Below are positions 1 through 11,196 of a stretch of DNA of 64,000 nt, one piece after another; positions within the stretch are counted from its first letter, which is position 1; each line of letters opens with the position of its first letter. The notes beneath the pieces were generated by a model. It made no database searches, was not told where the DNA came from, and was given only the letters and a program-made list of their open reading frames with translations. Origin of the DNA: Gymnopus androsaceus JB14 (lineage: Eukaryota > Basidiomycota > Agaricomycetes > Agaricales > Omphalotaceae); the NCBI GenBank assembly GCA_009733575.1, contig ML769529.1, forward strand, positions 64,118 to 128,117, read 5' to 3'. Made by a program: the position numbers and the translations under genes.

Positions 1-1170
1 AAGATTGTGGATTTTGGCCTGCAGCTCCTCTATTTTGAGCTCATTGATAAGGCCAGCAGCTGCATCATCATTGTCATCATCACCATTCTTGTCTCCTTTC
101 TTTTTCTTTTTTACCTCAAATGGGCAAAGAATTCCTTTGGCAGCTAAGTTGACTGTGTGCGCCATGCACCAAACATTACCATGCCTACCCAGGAAATTTG
201 GAAGGAGCTTCTTGAGTTCATTGATCATTGTGTTGTTTGTGGAGGCATTGTTGACAGTAATACTCAAGGCCTAAAAATGTATATATTGTGTCAGTGACTA
301 GTTCCTCACAACATGAGGTACCAGGCATCATGACTTCTGACTTAGGCAAAGAGATGAACAATGAGGAAAAGAGAAGAAGAATGTATTGAGGACTAGGAGG
401 TATTGATGAGATTGAAGCTAAGGACTATGCTACAACTACAACTACTATATATACTACTGTATAAGCCCTAGACCCATAACCCTCTGTCCTATACATAAGG
501 TAACAATGCATGAAACTATGAAGTACAACAGTATCAATGTCTGTAAGTAATAAGTGATTGTACATACATGTACCGCACCAAATGCAGCCTGCTAGCATGA
601 GCTGTGATCAAAGTGATCAAAGGATGATCAAATGATCAAGACCTACAATCAAGGATCAAGTGATTGTACAATGATCATACATATGTCAAACTCTATAAAA
701 AGGTAAGCATGTCCAAACAGCATAGCTGTGCACTTAAGTAAGTGCCAAGGAAATATAAAGGTAAACAAAGGAAATGATAAGTAATAAAGTCCAATAGGTG
801 ACTCATGAGTAACAGGCTCATCCTTGCAATTTTCCTGTTTCTGCAAGCAAGATATATTAATTGACATCCAAGGTTGATGATTTGGGGAGGTCCAACAGTC
901 AAGACCAAGGCAATGTTTGCTGTTGTAATCCTGGAGATATTACAGGTAAGTCAGAGCCCTATTCTCAACAACACATATACCTGAAGCTCTGCTGCAAGCT
1001 TTTCTTTTGATTTTTCATACAGCTTCTTCACATTCTTCGACACCTGCTGCCTAGGTGGCACATACCGGTCTGGCTGGCCTTCTTGCTGGAGCCACTTGTA
1101 GCAACAACGAGCTACAGTGTTAAAGGGACGGCCTTCTTCAGCACACATTTGTGCAGTGCCAACACTATTC
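1..1170 (-). pseudogene. hAT-family transposase remnant, middle part, runs off left edge
   Basis: Three blocks on the minus strand read like an Ac/hAT transposase. Near 951-1148 there is the pre-catalytic block with EEGRPF and a LYEKSKEKLAAELQ-like helix. Near 865-915 there is the hallmark LDCWTSPNH. Near 1-271 there are VNNASTNNT and WCMAHTVNLAAKG, the DDE-core region with its conserved C/H positions. A 3' splice site (TTTTTAG) precedes the last block, so an intron is likely at about 272. No continuous reading frame links the blocks and the C-terminal dimerisation domain lies outside the window. I read it as a decayed element, though an intron-rich intact copy cannot be excluded without the left flank. 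Confidence 0.75.
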
Positions 1171-1367
1171 CCAACAGTTTTTGTTAGTCAACTCACCATA
1201 ATCTATGTCAATCAGCATACTGGATTAACTCCTTCAATGGTTGCAATGTGGAGCAGAGTCTATCCCAGGTCTTTTTGAGTGGTTGGTACAACAAGTTGAG
1301 CTTCAATTGCTTGCCTTGATTTTCCTTTTTTAGTTCCTGACACAGTTCTTCATTACCAGTTTTATTA

Positions 1368-1645
1368 CATCAGCAAAAATAGTCTAGGCCTTAGATGACC
1401 TGAGGACACCTAAGGACTACCTAGGTCTCCTAGGACACCCAGGACACCCAGGACACCTAGGTCTCCCAGGCTTTCATAAGTCCACCCCCTTATTCCTGGG
1501 CTTCTTGAAGGAATCCTGAGGGAGCCTGAGGGAACCTGAGGAAACCTGAGGAAACTTGAGGGAACCTGAGGAAGCCTGAGGAAGCCTGAGGAAGCCTGAG
1601 GAAGCCTGGGAAGCCTGAGGCAACTTGAGGTAACCTAGGGATACC
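1368..1645. repeat. Truncated end of the CATCAG-TIR element
   Basis: It begins with a variant of the terminal repeat (CATCAGCAAAAATAGTCTAG), then the CCTAGG-rich subterminal block and the CCTGAGGAAG tandem array, closely matching the first ~230 bases of the complete copy at 1676. It stops where that copy's unique interior would begin, so it is a partial end copy immediately beside the full element. Confidence 0.75.
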
Positions 1646-2355
1646 AGTCCATAGCAATCCATAGCAGTCCATAGCCATCAGCAAAAATGGTCTGGGCCTT
1701 GGATGACCTGAGGATACCTAAGGACTACCTAGGTCTCCTAGGACACCCAGGACACCCAGGACACCTAGGTCTCCAGGCTTTCATAAGTCCACCCCCTTAT
1801 TCCTGGGCTTGTTGAAGGAATCCTGAGGGAGCCTGAGGGAACCTGAGGAAGCCTGGGAAGCCTGAGGCAACTTAAGGTAATCTAGGGATACTTCTGCTGA
1901 GTTATACAACCCAAAAAATAATTCTCATACTTTATTATTCAGCTGTATCTTTTTGCTCAATTTCCACATTTATATTACTTAAACCTTATTATCTTATTAA
2001 ACTCATGGATTTTTGACTTATTTCAAAGTGAACTTATTTTTTGAGACTCATTAATATTTTACTGGCCTTAACTTATGACCCGGAACACCTCACTTAAGTA
2101 TTTTTAACTCAAGTTCAAGTAGACTAACATATTTATCAAGTTAACTGTTACTTCATGATGAATCTGATTTGACCCCATCAACAGACTTTTGATTGTACGC
2201 AGTCTACAGGTGCCCACGCGGTTTGGCGCTTATTTGGGCGCTTATTTTACGCAATTATATGTAGATAAATTCCAATAATTGGGATGTCTACTGTTCTTTT
2301 AATGATATTTATACACATTATAATTCAATGTACTAGTTTATTGAAGCTATTTAGC

Positions 2356-2606
2356 CAGCCTCCTTCCCAGGCTTCGGGACTTTGCGGTCCGTTTGAGCCG
2401 AATTAGAAAAAGATACTTGTCCCTACGCCTGGCAGATTACGCGGCGTGTCTTGTTTGGCTCCAATATAAAAGTTATCGTAAATGGGGCGCTAAAGTGCTA
2501 AAGCCAAACAAGGCACGCAGCGTAATCCGCCAGGCGTAGGGACAAGTATCTTTTTCTAATTCGGCTCAAACAGACCACAAAGTCCCGAAGCCTGGGAAGG
2601 AGGCTG
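2356..2606. mobile_element. Nested foldback MITE with 9-bp target duplication (MULE-like)
   Basis: The 251-bp element is almost entirely two ~115-bp inverted arms starting CAGCCTCCTTCCCAGG around a short centre. It is flanked by the exact direct repeat CTATTTAGC (2347-2355 and 2607-2615). A 9-bp duplication with long inverted repeats is typical of Mutator-like elements. It sits inside the larger 1.83-kb element, so it inserted before that element was copied or duplicated. Confidence 0.8.
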
Positions 2607-2872
2607 CTATTTAGCTTGTAATCCTAGTTGAGCCCTAGACACAGATCTTGTTAACAAATATGACTACAATTGTAGGTTTTACATTAGTATATAGATTACT
2701 ACAATTGTAGGTACTCTCAATTATGTATTATATATGAATACATTTGGCACGCAAATTTTGGGCCCGCCTCCGCTTCCCTCCCCTCCCTCGCTGCACTTGG
2801 GGGGTCCCCCAGGCCGGGAAGTCGTCGGCAGGCACTCTAATGCCTCGTTTGCGCTTATTTCAATAGGCGCCA

Positions 2873-2910
2873 GCCCCTAACCCTAACCCCAACCCCTAAC
2901 CACTAACCCA
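2873..2910. repeat. Short telomere-like CCCTAA tract
   Basis: Degenerate CCCTAA units, the complement of the TTAGGG repeat used at basidiomycete telomeres, lie inside the TIR element. The tract is too short and imperfect to be a chromosome end and is flanked by element sequence on both sides. Confidence 0.7.
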
Positions 2911-3537
2911 GCACATTTGGCAATGCCGGACTAGCTCTCTAATGTTAGCCCCAGCATTGCTTAGAAAGAATAAATAAATATTTCATTAAATATGGTACAT
3001 TGCAGAATTGAACACTCGTGGACAGCTGACGGCACGTATCAGGACTGCTGACCTGTGCCATAAGGCACATGTAAATCAGTAACTTAGTTCAAATATATTA
3101 CATCACTATTATTATGTTACTTACAGTTGTAATAAATTTATAGATTAATTAAAAACTTACCATTGTAATCATTAATCAACAAGTCTGGTGTCGTAGGTTG
3201 CCTAGTTCTAGATAAATCTCAGGCTGTCCCAGGCTTCCTCAGGCTTCCTCAGGCTTCCTCAGGCTTCTTCAGGCTGCCCCAGGTTCCCTCAGGTTGTACT
3301 CAGGTTGTGCTCAGGCTGCAAGGAGGCTCCCTCTGGTGATATCAGGATTTGGGCATATTCCTAGGTAGCCTGAGTCACCCTCAAGTGATATCAGGATTTG
3401 GGCATATTCCTAGGTGGCCTAAGTCACCCAAGTTGCCCAGGTTGCCCAGGTCATATTAGTCTAACCTATAGGCTATCCCAGGCCCAGACCATTTTTGCTG
3501 ATGGCAATCCATAGTTCTGCACAGATGGGTACCTTGC

Positions 3538-5360
3538 TGATGAGTTAGATTTGTGCTGGGTATGAAAACCAACCAAACAACAATCACCCCAATCAGATAT
3601 AATCCAAAAGGTTTAATTTAATGCGAGGAAGGAGGTTGTCGAAGGTTCCCTCGACTACTAATTGATTCGAAGAGAAAAGCACTTGACAGTTGACACAGAT
3701 AGTGCGCAATGAACAAGGTTTTATATTTGGAGGGAGGTTTTGAAAAGCCAACTAACGTACGACGACGCGCTGAACTAATCGAGGGGAAAGCAAACACCAA
3801 AGCACGGGTCAAGTATGCCGACTCAACAAACGACTTTGCGTATCCGCGGTGAAACACCAAAGCACGGGTCAAGTACACCGACTCAACAAACAACTTTGCA
3901 TATCTCGGGAGCCTTTATGTTGCCGCGCAATGATACTCAGACTCTCAGGGATTCCCGCAAGTTACCTAACAAGCTTATACAACCGCCGCGCAAGTCACTC
4001 GAGTAGGCGTTTTTAACACACTCAGCGAAGAGCGGGCAAGGGGTAGAATCTGTTGGTAAAGCTAGGTAACACTCTGAGAAGCTTCCTCCCTAAAACTAGA
4101 CCAAGCCGACACTTGGGTCCAAGACCTTTCCTAATCAACAACGGGCTCGTCGAGGTGTGCACGTTAGGCTCCACCTGCGGTCCTAAGACTGATGTGACCT
4201 CTCTTCGAGATGAAAACCAGGAATGCTCGACTTAATAGCTGGGAAGTAGAATGAACAGCCTCAGTATTATCGAGGTTACAAGAAGGCCACCCGTTTCAAA
4301 GGTTGTAGAGGACGATGCAGACGTGTCTGAGCGTGTACGAATCACTACAGGTCCTAAGATAGAACTGCGTTTCAGGTATCAAGTCTAACTTGTCATTCCG
4401 AGATAGAATAGCTACCCTTATATACTGAGCGAGATATATGAAAATAGGAAAATGAGAGAAACTGAGTGAGATAGGATGAAACAGAGTAAGTAAAATAGAA
4501 AAAGATAAATAATGTCCATATATGCGTGTATACTATGGTTTTGCCTCGACGTTTTCCTGCCTCGTTTGTTTGTCTTCCTCGATTGGGTCGACTTTTGGGA
4601 TTTCGGTCCGAATCGACTCGAGTCATTTGCCTTTTTACAAGGCTTGCCAGTTTCTTTGCAGAACAGCCCTCAGAAGTATTTCTATGTTTTTCCTTGCCAA
4701 TGGGAGACTGGTTATTATCCCTAGTTCCGCGCGGTCTCGAGTCTAGATGCCTGGTAGCATATGGATCTCGGTAAAACGCTGAGGCTCGGATAGAAACACT
4801 CCTTGGTCCTTCCGTGCTCTAGAAGTAGCTACAGCAAGTGGGTCATGTGGCCGCGTTGGACTGCCGCAGCTATATGCCTGGGCGCTTTCCAGCGAGCATC
4901 AACTTTGAGGGCACCCATTAGGGTACTTCCTCACCTCGGTCCACCTTGCTTCGTTTAATAAACTTGAGTGTCGTTTAGACTCCTCGGTGAGCTGATTGCG
5001 GAAGCGATGCCTCGTTAAGACTTCGATCCCTTGGGTATATCCTTCGATGACCTAGCCTAGTATAACTGGTATGTGGGCTCGTTTATCTGCCTCGGTCAGC
5101 AACTTGTTATCCAACAAGCTTGCCTCGCTACACCATACCGCGCATAGGACTTTGATCGAGGCGCATTCACAAAGTTAAGTATGGTACCATTGCGCGTACC
5201 GTTACTCTGCAACCTCTTGGGTAGAATAGGTCCTCGGTAGATTTTAACTATCAGCTCGGGCTCACTATAGTTCTCTTATTGACCGTGTTTTGTTACTAAC
5301 AGAACCTAGGATTATTGGTTCTGCGCAGTTCTAGCCTTAGCCGAGAAATTCGGCGTATCA
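3538..5360 (+). mobile_element. Solo LTR, copy 1 (1,823 bp)
   Basis: The segment starts TGATGAG and ends GTATCA, the TG...CA pattern of LTRs, and is flanked by a 4-bp direct repeat TTGC (3534-3537, 5361-5364). A copy of exactly the same length lies at 36148-37970 with a different 4-bp duplication. No gag/pol sequence, primer-binding site or second LTR is adjacent, so this is a solo LTR left by recombination. Inside, near 3790-3900, a ~58-bp unit is duplicated in tandem. Strand is arbitrary. Confidence 0.82.
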
Positions 5361-5364
5361 TTGC

Positions 5365-6058
5365 TATGGGTGCTATGAGTGCTATGAGTGCTGCACAGAA
5401 CTGTGCAGCTCTGTGCAGTACACCCAGGTTTTGCTGATGTAGTGAATCACCTGTTCCTTGTTCTTTTCCCAAGGGGCTGCAAACTTTCAAAAAGTTGACT
5501 GCAGATCGAAATTTTTGGAACCAGCCTTTTGGTTGGACTAACTAGCTACATAAGCATTCCCACGCATCATATATGGTATATCAAGATGAGATATTGTATC
5601 TTTCTGCCTCAGAGCTACCAGTTAAACTATCCCAAGCTTTTTTTGGTGATATCTATGGACTATATATACTATGAATCTTGAATGGACACTTTGTAAAAAA
5701 TATTATCTCTGAAGTGTACTATCTAATAGTATCTAATACTATGTGACTAGTGTGACAGAAAGGTGACTGGTCCTTAAAAATGACTAGAAATGAAGGAATC
5801 GTGAGAGGAGCTCAGTTAGACATCTGGTGGTAAATATAATAGACTAAGGAGGCCCAAAAAATGCCCCAAATCACCCATTTAGAGGGGTGTCAAACTTTTT
5901 TTTTTTCTGGCCTGATGGCCAGACTAACTAACTGACCCCCAGTTGGGCGCTTAATTATTTGCAGCTAGTGATGTTACTGGGTTGGTCAGGTTTTTTTGGG
6001 TTCCAGGTTGGCTGGCTAATCAGGGTCCAGGTCAGTTTGACCTTTTGAAAACCTGACA
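5365..6058. other. Non-coding spacer with CATAG-rich repeat remnant
   Basis: The first 80 bases carry GTGCTATGA repeats and end in CCCAGGTTTTGCTGATG, apparently the far half of a short repeat element that the solo LTR interrupted. The rest is AT-rich with no supported gene. Confidence 0.5.
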
Positions 6059-6416
6059 CATCAGCAAAAAGGGGTTAAACCTATGATGACCTAGGGAACC
6101 TAGGCTACCCTGGTCACCCTGGTCACCTTGGGTCTTCCAGGCTACCCCAGGCTACCTTAGGCTACCTCAGGTTACCTCAGGGTCCTCAGGTTAGCTCAGG
6201 CTTACTCAGGTTTACTCAGGTTTACTCAGGTTGCCTCAAATTCCCAAAGTTTATCCCTAAATCCTAGGCAACCTAGGTGACCTCAAAGAAACTGAGGCAG
6301 TCTGGGCAACCTAGGTGGCCTAGGAGACCTAGGTATCCTTAGGTTCCCTTAAGTCTCTTTAGGTCATTGTGGGTCAACCTAAAGTCAGCCCTGGGCCCAG
6401 ACCATTTTTCCTGATG
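6059..6416. mobile_element. Short CATCAG-TIR element (358 bp)
   Basis: It starts CATCAGCAAAAAGGGG and ends with the complement-type terminus CCATTTTTCCTGATG. The body is almost entirely CCTAGG, CTCAGG and GGTTACC-like short repeats. This is a deletion derivative or short sister of the 1.8-kb element in the same island, with no coding capacity. Confidence 0.7.
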
Positions 6417-6578
6417 CACCTGATAGCCAACCCAACAAGTTCTGAAGCACCTGCCTGCCACTTGAAGTCATGATAAATCCAATTTGCTTCTGTATTATTT
6501 AAGTACTATATAGTTCAATCATTTGTAGGTATAAAAAGCAAATTTACCCCTTGCACCTCCTTACTACTTTCTTCCATC

Positions 6579-7230
6579 ATGCCCAACAAAGGTAAAAGAA
6601 AATGCAACACTTCACCTGCCAAAAAATCAAAAATGCCATAAGTACCTTTCGAGGCCAAAAGGGTAAAAAGCCTTGATGCAATCAAGGTAAGTAATATATT
6701 CAGTCCCATATCTGTCTACTCTCAGCACAAGCACTACAGATGATCATGCCAGCACTGAGGATGGCAATGAATCACCCTGCCCCTCAACCAATCCCCCCAC
6801 TGATACTCCAGCTGATGATCCTGCCTCCATCAACCTCACTGAAGACTCTGACAAGGAACAATCCAAAGGTGAAGCTAAAAAAAAGGAAATCAAATGGATC
6901 CGTGAGTCTTCATGTCTATGAAAGCTCAGACTAACTTACAAAAAAATTTATAGGGGACATGGTTGCTAAATGCAAGTCAAACACTTATTCATTCTTCAGC
7001 CACAATCCTGATGTTGAGTTTGACACTGATGGCAAGGCCAAATTCATCATATACAACTGCACCATCTGTTGTGCCGTGGTCAAGGTGGAACAGATGCTGC
7101 TTCAACTGGTAGGTTATCAACATGTCAACAATACCTTATAAAGTACTCACATATTGTCTAGGGGGCCTACTCCTGCATGCTCGGAAGTGTTGGGGAAAGG
7201 AAACAGTTGACCATGTAATGGCATTTGATA
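6579..7230 (+). pseudogene. hAT transposase N-terminal (BED-type) fragment
   Basis: The start has a lysine-rich basic segment (MPNKGKRK) interrupted by an in-frame TAA near 6639. An acidic Ser/Thr/Pro linker follows, then a BED-like zinc-finger region with CTICC and, after a one-base frame shift near 7090, HARKCWGKE. This order is that of fungal hAT transposases. The fragment ends abruptly where the right copy of the TIR element begins at 7231, so it was truncated by that insertion or rearrangement. It is on the opposite strand to the other hAT remnant at 1-1170, so the two are not one gene in place. Confidence 0.65.
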
Positions 7231-7774
7231 CATCAGCAAAAATGGTCTGGGCCTGGGATAGCCTATAGGTTAGACCAAGATGACCTGGGTAACCTGGGCA
7301 ACCTGGGTGACTTAGGCTACCTAGGAATATGCCCAAATCCTGATATCACCAGAGGGAGCCTCCTTGCAGCCTGAGCACAACCTGAGTACAACCTGAGGGA
7401 ACCTGGGGCAGCCTGAAGAAGCCTGAGGAAGCCTGAGGAAGCCTGAGGAAGCCTGGGACAGCCTGAGATTTATCTAGAACTAGGCAACCTACGACACCAG
7501 ACTTGTTGATTAATGATTACAATGGTAAGTTTTTAATTAATCTATAAATTTATTACAACTGTAAGTAACATAATAATAGTGATGTAATATATTTGAACTA
7601 AGTTACTGATTTACATGTGCCTTATGGCACAGGTCAGCAGTCCTGATACGTGCCGTCAGCTGTCCACGAGTGTTCAATTCTGCAATGTACCATATTTAAT
7701 GAAATATTTATTTATTCTTTCTAAGCAATGCTGGGGCTAACATTAGAGAGCTAGTCCGGCATTGCCAAATGTGC

Positions 7775-7812
7775 TGGGTTAGTGGTTAGGGGTTGGGGTT
7801 AGGGTTAGGGGC
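7775..7812. repeat. Short telomere-like TTAGGG tract (right arm)
   Basis: This is the mirror of the tract at 2873-2910, with degenerate GGTTAGGGG units inside the inverted copy of the TIR element. Confidence 0.7.
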
Positions 7813-8078
7813 TGGCGCCTATTGAAATAAGCGCAAACGAGGCATTAGAGTGCCTGCCGACGACTTCCCGGCCTGGGGGACCCCCCAAGTGCAGCGAGGG
7901 AGGGGAGGGAAGCGGAGGCGGGCCCAAAATTTGCGTGCCAAATGTATTCATATATAATACATAATTGAGAGTACCTACAATTGTAGTAATCTATATACTA
8001 ATGTAAAACCTACAATTGTAGTCATATTTGTTAACAAGATCTGTGTCTAGGGCTCAACTAGGATTACAAGCTAAATAG

Positions 8079-8330
8079 CAGCCTCCTTCCCAGGCTTCGG
8101 GACTTTGCTGGTCTGTTTGAGCCGAATTAGAAAAAGATACTTGTCCCTACGCCTGGCGGATTACGCTGCGTGCCTTGTTTGGCTTTAGCACTTTAGCGCC
8201 CCATTTACGATAACTTTTATATTGGAGCCAAACAAGACACGCCGCGTAATCTGCCAGGCGTAGGGACAAGTATCTTTTTCTAATTCGGCTCAAACGGACC
8301 GCAAAGTCCCGAAGCCTGGGAAGGAGGCTG
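8079..8330. mobile_element. Nested foldback MITE, second copy
   Basis: Same 252-bp foldback as at 2356-2606, flanked by GCTAAATAG at 8070-8078 and 8331-8339. The conserved flanks show that it was carried along with the host element and did not insert twice independently. Confidence 0.8.
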
Positions 8331-9010
8331 GCTAAATAGCTTCAATAAACTAGTACATTGAATTATAATGTGTATAAATATCATTAAAAGAACAGTAGAC
8401 ATCCCAATTATTGGAATTTATCTACATATAATTGCGTAAAATAAGCGCCCAAATAAGCGCCAAACCGCGTGGGCACCTGTAGACTGCGTACAATCAAAAG
8501 TCTGTTGATGAGGTCAAATCAGATTCATCATGAAGTAACAGTTAACTTGATAAATATGTTAGTCTACTTGAACTTGAGTTAAAAATACTTAAGTGAGGTG
8601 TTCCGGGTCATAAGTTAAGGCCAGTAAAATATTAATGAGTCTCAAAAAATAAGTTCACTTTGAAATAAGTCAAAAATCCATGAGTTTAATAAGATAATAA
8701 GGTTTAAGTAATATAAATGTGGAAATTGAGCAAAAAGATACAGCTGAATAATAAAGTATGAGAATTATTTTTTGGGTTGTATAACTCAGCAGAAGTATCC
8801 CTAGATTACCTTAAGTTGCCTCAGGCTTCCCAGGCTTCCTCAGGTTCCCTCAGGCTCCCTCAGGATTCCTTCAACAAGCCCAGGAATAAGGGGGTGGACT
8901 TATGAAAGCCTGGAGACCTAGGTGTCCTGGGTGTCCTGGGTGTCCTAGGAGACCTAGGTAGTCCTTAGGTATCCTCAGGTCATCCAAGGCCCAGACCATT
9001 TTTGCTGATG

Positions 9011-9079
9011 GCTATGGACTGCTATGGATTGCTATGGACTGCTATGGATTGCTATGGACTGCTATGGATTGCTATGGAA
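9011..9079. repeat. Tandem 20-bp GCTATGGA repeat
   Basis: Alternating GCTATGGACT and GCTATGGATT units repeat for about 70 bases at the outer end of the right TIR element. Related CATAG/CTATG-rich blocks occur at 1646-1675, 3504-3520, 5365-5390 and 9505-9610, always close to element ends. Confidence 0.75.
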
Positions 9080-9604
9080 TGCACCGGTTTCGAGGCATTT
9101 GATCGTGGAATGGGCCAAATGGCTCTATTCAATACAAATATACTAATCTTTTGAATTGCTTTGTTGCACTTTGCAAGACCAAAAATGGACAAAAATAATC
9201 ACAAAATCATATTATATTGCTGTAGTCAGAGTAGGAATAGCAAAACTAGTAGAACTACTTATATAACTACATATCTGTAATAACACTAGTATGTATCATA
9301 GGTGGTGACCCCATGCTGTCAGAGACATTGCTTAAATGCAACTACATACCATATTCCAAACCAAAGTGGCTCAGGATTGACTTGGGGAAAAAAAACAGAG
9401 GTTGTTGAAGTCTAAGTTACAACAATGCATTATATACTGTTGGTGGGAGAAAACGACAGCTGTCAAGCAGCAACACTGATGCCAAAATGGGTTGACAGCT
9501 TTGTGATCCCATAGAAACTCATAGCAAGCCATAGGAACCCATAGTAGTTCATAGTTCTATGCAGGACTATGGCTGCTATGACCTGCTATGGCTTGCTATG
9601 GCTC

Positions 9605-9868
9605 CTATGACCATCTCCCAGGTTTTGGTGATGTAAGAGATAAGAAGACACAAACCCACAGAGCCTCCTTCAAGACATTTGTAAGGCCCATATATTCCAT
9701 CTCCATAGACAAAAGAGCAACCAACTTCTGCTTTGTTGATGACCATGATACCAGACCACCAAAGATAAAGATGGCATACCCAGAGATGGACTTACAATCT
9801 GTAAAATCTGAGCCCCAGTCAGAGTCAGAAAGTGCCAACATATCCATGCTGCAAATTGGTGACAAATG
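9605..9868 (-). pseudogene. Ty1/Copia RNase H fragment
   Basis: The minus strand reads SDSDWGSDFTDCKSISGYAI, then VSWSSTKQ and MEMEYMGLTNVLKEALW. This is the Copia-type RNase H region at the C-terminus of Pol, with its DSDWGSD and EYM/L positions. It ends at a CATAG-rich short repeat (about 9505-9630). No protease, integrase or reverse transcriptase is in line with it, so it is an isolated fragment. Confidence 0.8.
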
Positions 9869-9869
9869 A

Positions 9870-10385
9870 TAGAATGTATTTTCATTGGTTATGAGGAGAA
9901 TAGAGTTGGCTGGAGAGTCTGCAATCTGAATGGTAAATAGTAAATACTATTTCAGTGACCAGGTAGTCTTCAACAAATCTTTGTGTGGATGGTTGGGTGG
10001 TCTGAAAGTTCTGAGAAATTTAGGGACATCATTGGAGGAGTCAGTCATAACAAGAGGTCCTCATCCTCATTGTGAGCTGAAGTTGACTGAGAGAGAAAAG
10101 GTTTGGCAGGAGGGTATACATCTCCATGATGAGCACATACAGAAAATATGCACTGAGTCTGGCCCGATGCTCCCACAACATTCCCCTCTCACAGAAAACA
10201 ACATTGTATCTTTTGTCATTGCTCATGATCTCTTGGAAGATAACATTGTTTCCTTGGATGATGATGCTGAGTTCTATTTCATGGCACTGGCTCATATACT
10301 GGAACCACCAAATCCGAAAGGCAAATTGAAATCCACTAGGTTGGTTGATCCAAGGAAATCCTGTCTGTACAGTGCTGCAATCTAA
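9870..10385 (+). pseudogene. Ty1/Copia Pol fragment after the integrase core
   Basis: The plus strand encodes IECIFIGYEENRVGWRV, then KYYFSDQVVFN after a frame disruption near 9930. This matches the segment after the integrase core in Copia Pol, where the target-protein motif (x)FxGYxxxxxGYR and DVxFNE occur. The remainder to 10385 is open but diverged. It abuts the RNase H fragment head-on in the opposite orientation, so the original element was rearranged. Confidence 0.7.
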
Positions 10386-11196
10386 CCTTCAAATTTATGC
10401 TGTAGTTTCTGGCGATGGATGAACATACTTAGGTGCTACTTATTAGTGTACAATGTACACAGATATATTTTCGGATGCTTATACCATTGGGATAATGGAT
10501 TCAGAAATGAAAGTATATTGGGAAGTTTTGCTAGGGAGAAATGAGAATGGCAAGTAACAGTATTGATTCAACAAGATAGACCGCAAGTACATGAGTATTT
10601 TTATTTAACTGACTAAGGAGCCAATGAAAGAGTAATGTAAGTAGTTAATCCAACATGAGACAAAACCCTTACAGCTGTTTGCAAATGTAATGACAGTTGT
10701 CAATCTTGAAGAATATCTTCCAATTAGAAATGACTTAGAATTTTCACTGTTTTTAGGGGCCTCAGAACTATACCCAATTTTCTCCAAGGGGTAAAATTGT
10801 GAATATTTCCAAGTAATTTTAATCAGAATCATTCTGTCCAGATAGTCTACTGTCATTAGATATGCAAACAGCTGTAATATATGCACATACAAGTTAATCC
10901 TTGACCTTCAAGGGCTGGATGCAAAGTGATGAGATGTATGTAAGTATACATATGTTGGAGCAAGTGAGACAAGTGAGTCAGATGTTGTGGCAAGTGTATG
11001 TGAGAACCCCTACAAGTTTCTGTCCAGCAAAACAAGTTTTACTCATTATTTTATTTTATTTCATTTCATTTAATTTTCATCAAGGTTTTCAAATAAATGC
11101 CTCTGTATTTACATGTTATATTTTCTCCTACATATGCTCATCTGGAACTAACAAAGAAAATCTAAATATTATTAAAGTAATACCCTGAGGACCCTG
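10386..11196. other. AT-rich intergenic stretch, nothing recognised
   Basis: Small open frames exist on both strands (for example 10605-10892 minus and 10901-11188 plus) but none shows a recognisable motif or mushroom-like codon use. Probably degraded transposon sequence. Confidence 0.4.

Larger units (their letters stand above)
1676..3503. mobile_element. Non-autonomous TIR DNA transposon, left copy
   Basis: Both ends carry the same terminal inverted repeat (CATCAGCAAAAATGGTCTGG and its complement). Subterminal regions are made of CCTGAGG/CCTAGG-type short repeats. The 1.83-kb interior has no transposase-like reading frame, so movement would need an enzyme encoded elsewhere. A second copy in the opposite orientation lies at 7231-9010; the left copy has an extra partly duplicated block near 3340-3410. 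No clean target duplication can be read at either end, so the superfamily is unassigned. Confidence 0.8.
7231..9010. mobile_element. Non-autonomous TIR DNA transposon, right copy, inverted
   Basis: This is nearly the reverse complement of 1676-3503 along its full length, including subterminal repeats, the telomere-like tract and the nested MITE. Length is 1,780 bp. The similarity continues for about 30 bases beyond the outer end of both copies (1646-1675 versus 9011-9040, CTATGG repeats). This could mean the boundary includes those repeats or that the segment was duplicated by inversion. Confidence 0.8.

Noticed and set aside
2873..2910. Chromosome end or fused telomere
   Set aside because: The tract is short, degenerate, and duplicated with the surrounding transposon in both orientations.
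3618..3893. Open frames inside the solo LTRs (3618-4006, 4512-4774 and equivalents in copy 2)
   Set aside because: They follow repeat structure, differ between copies by frame-changing substitutions and have no known motif; treated as non-coding LTR.
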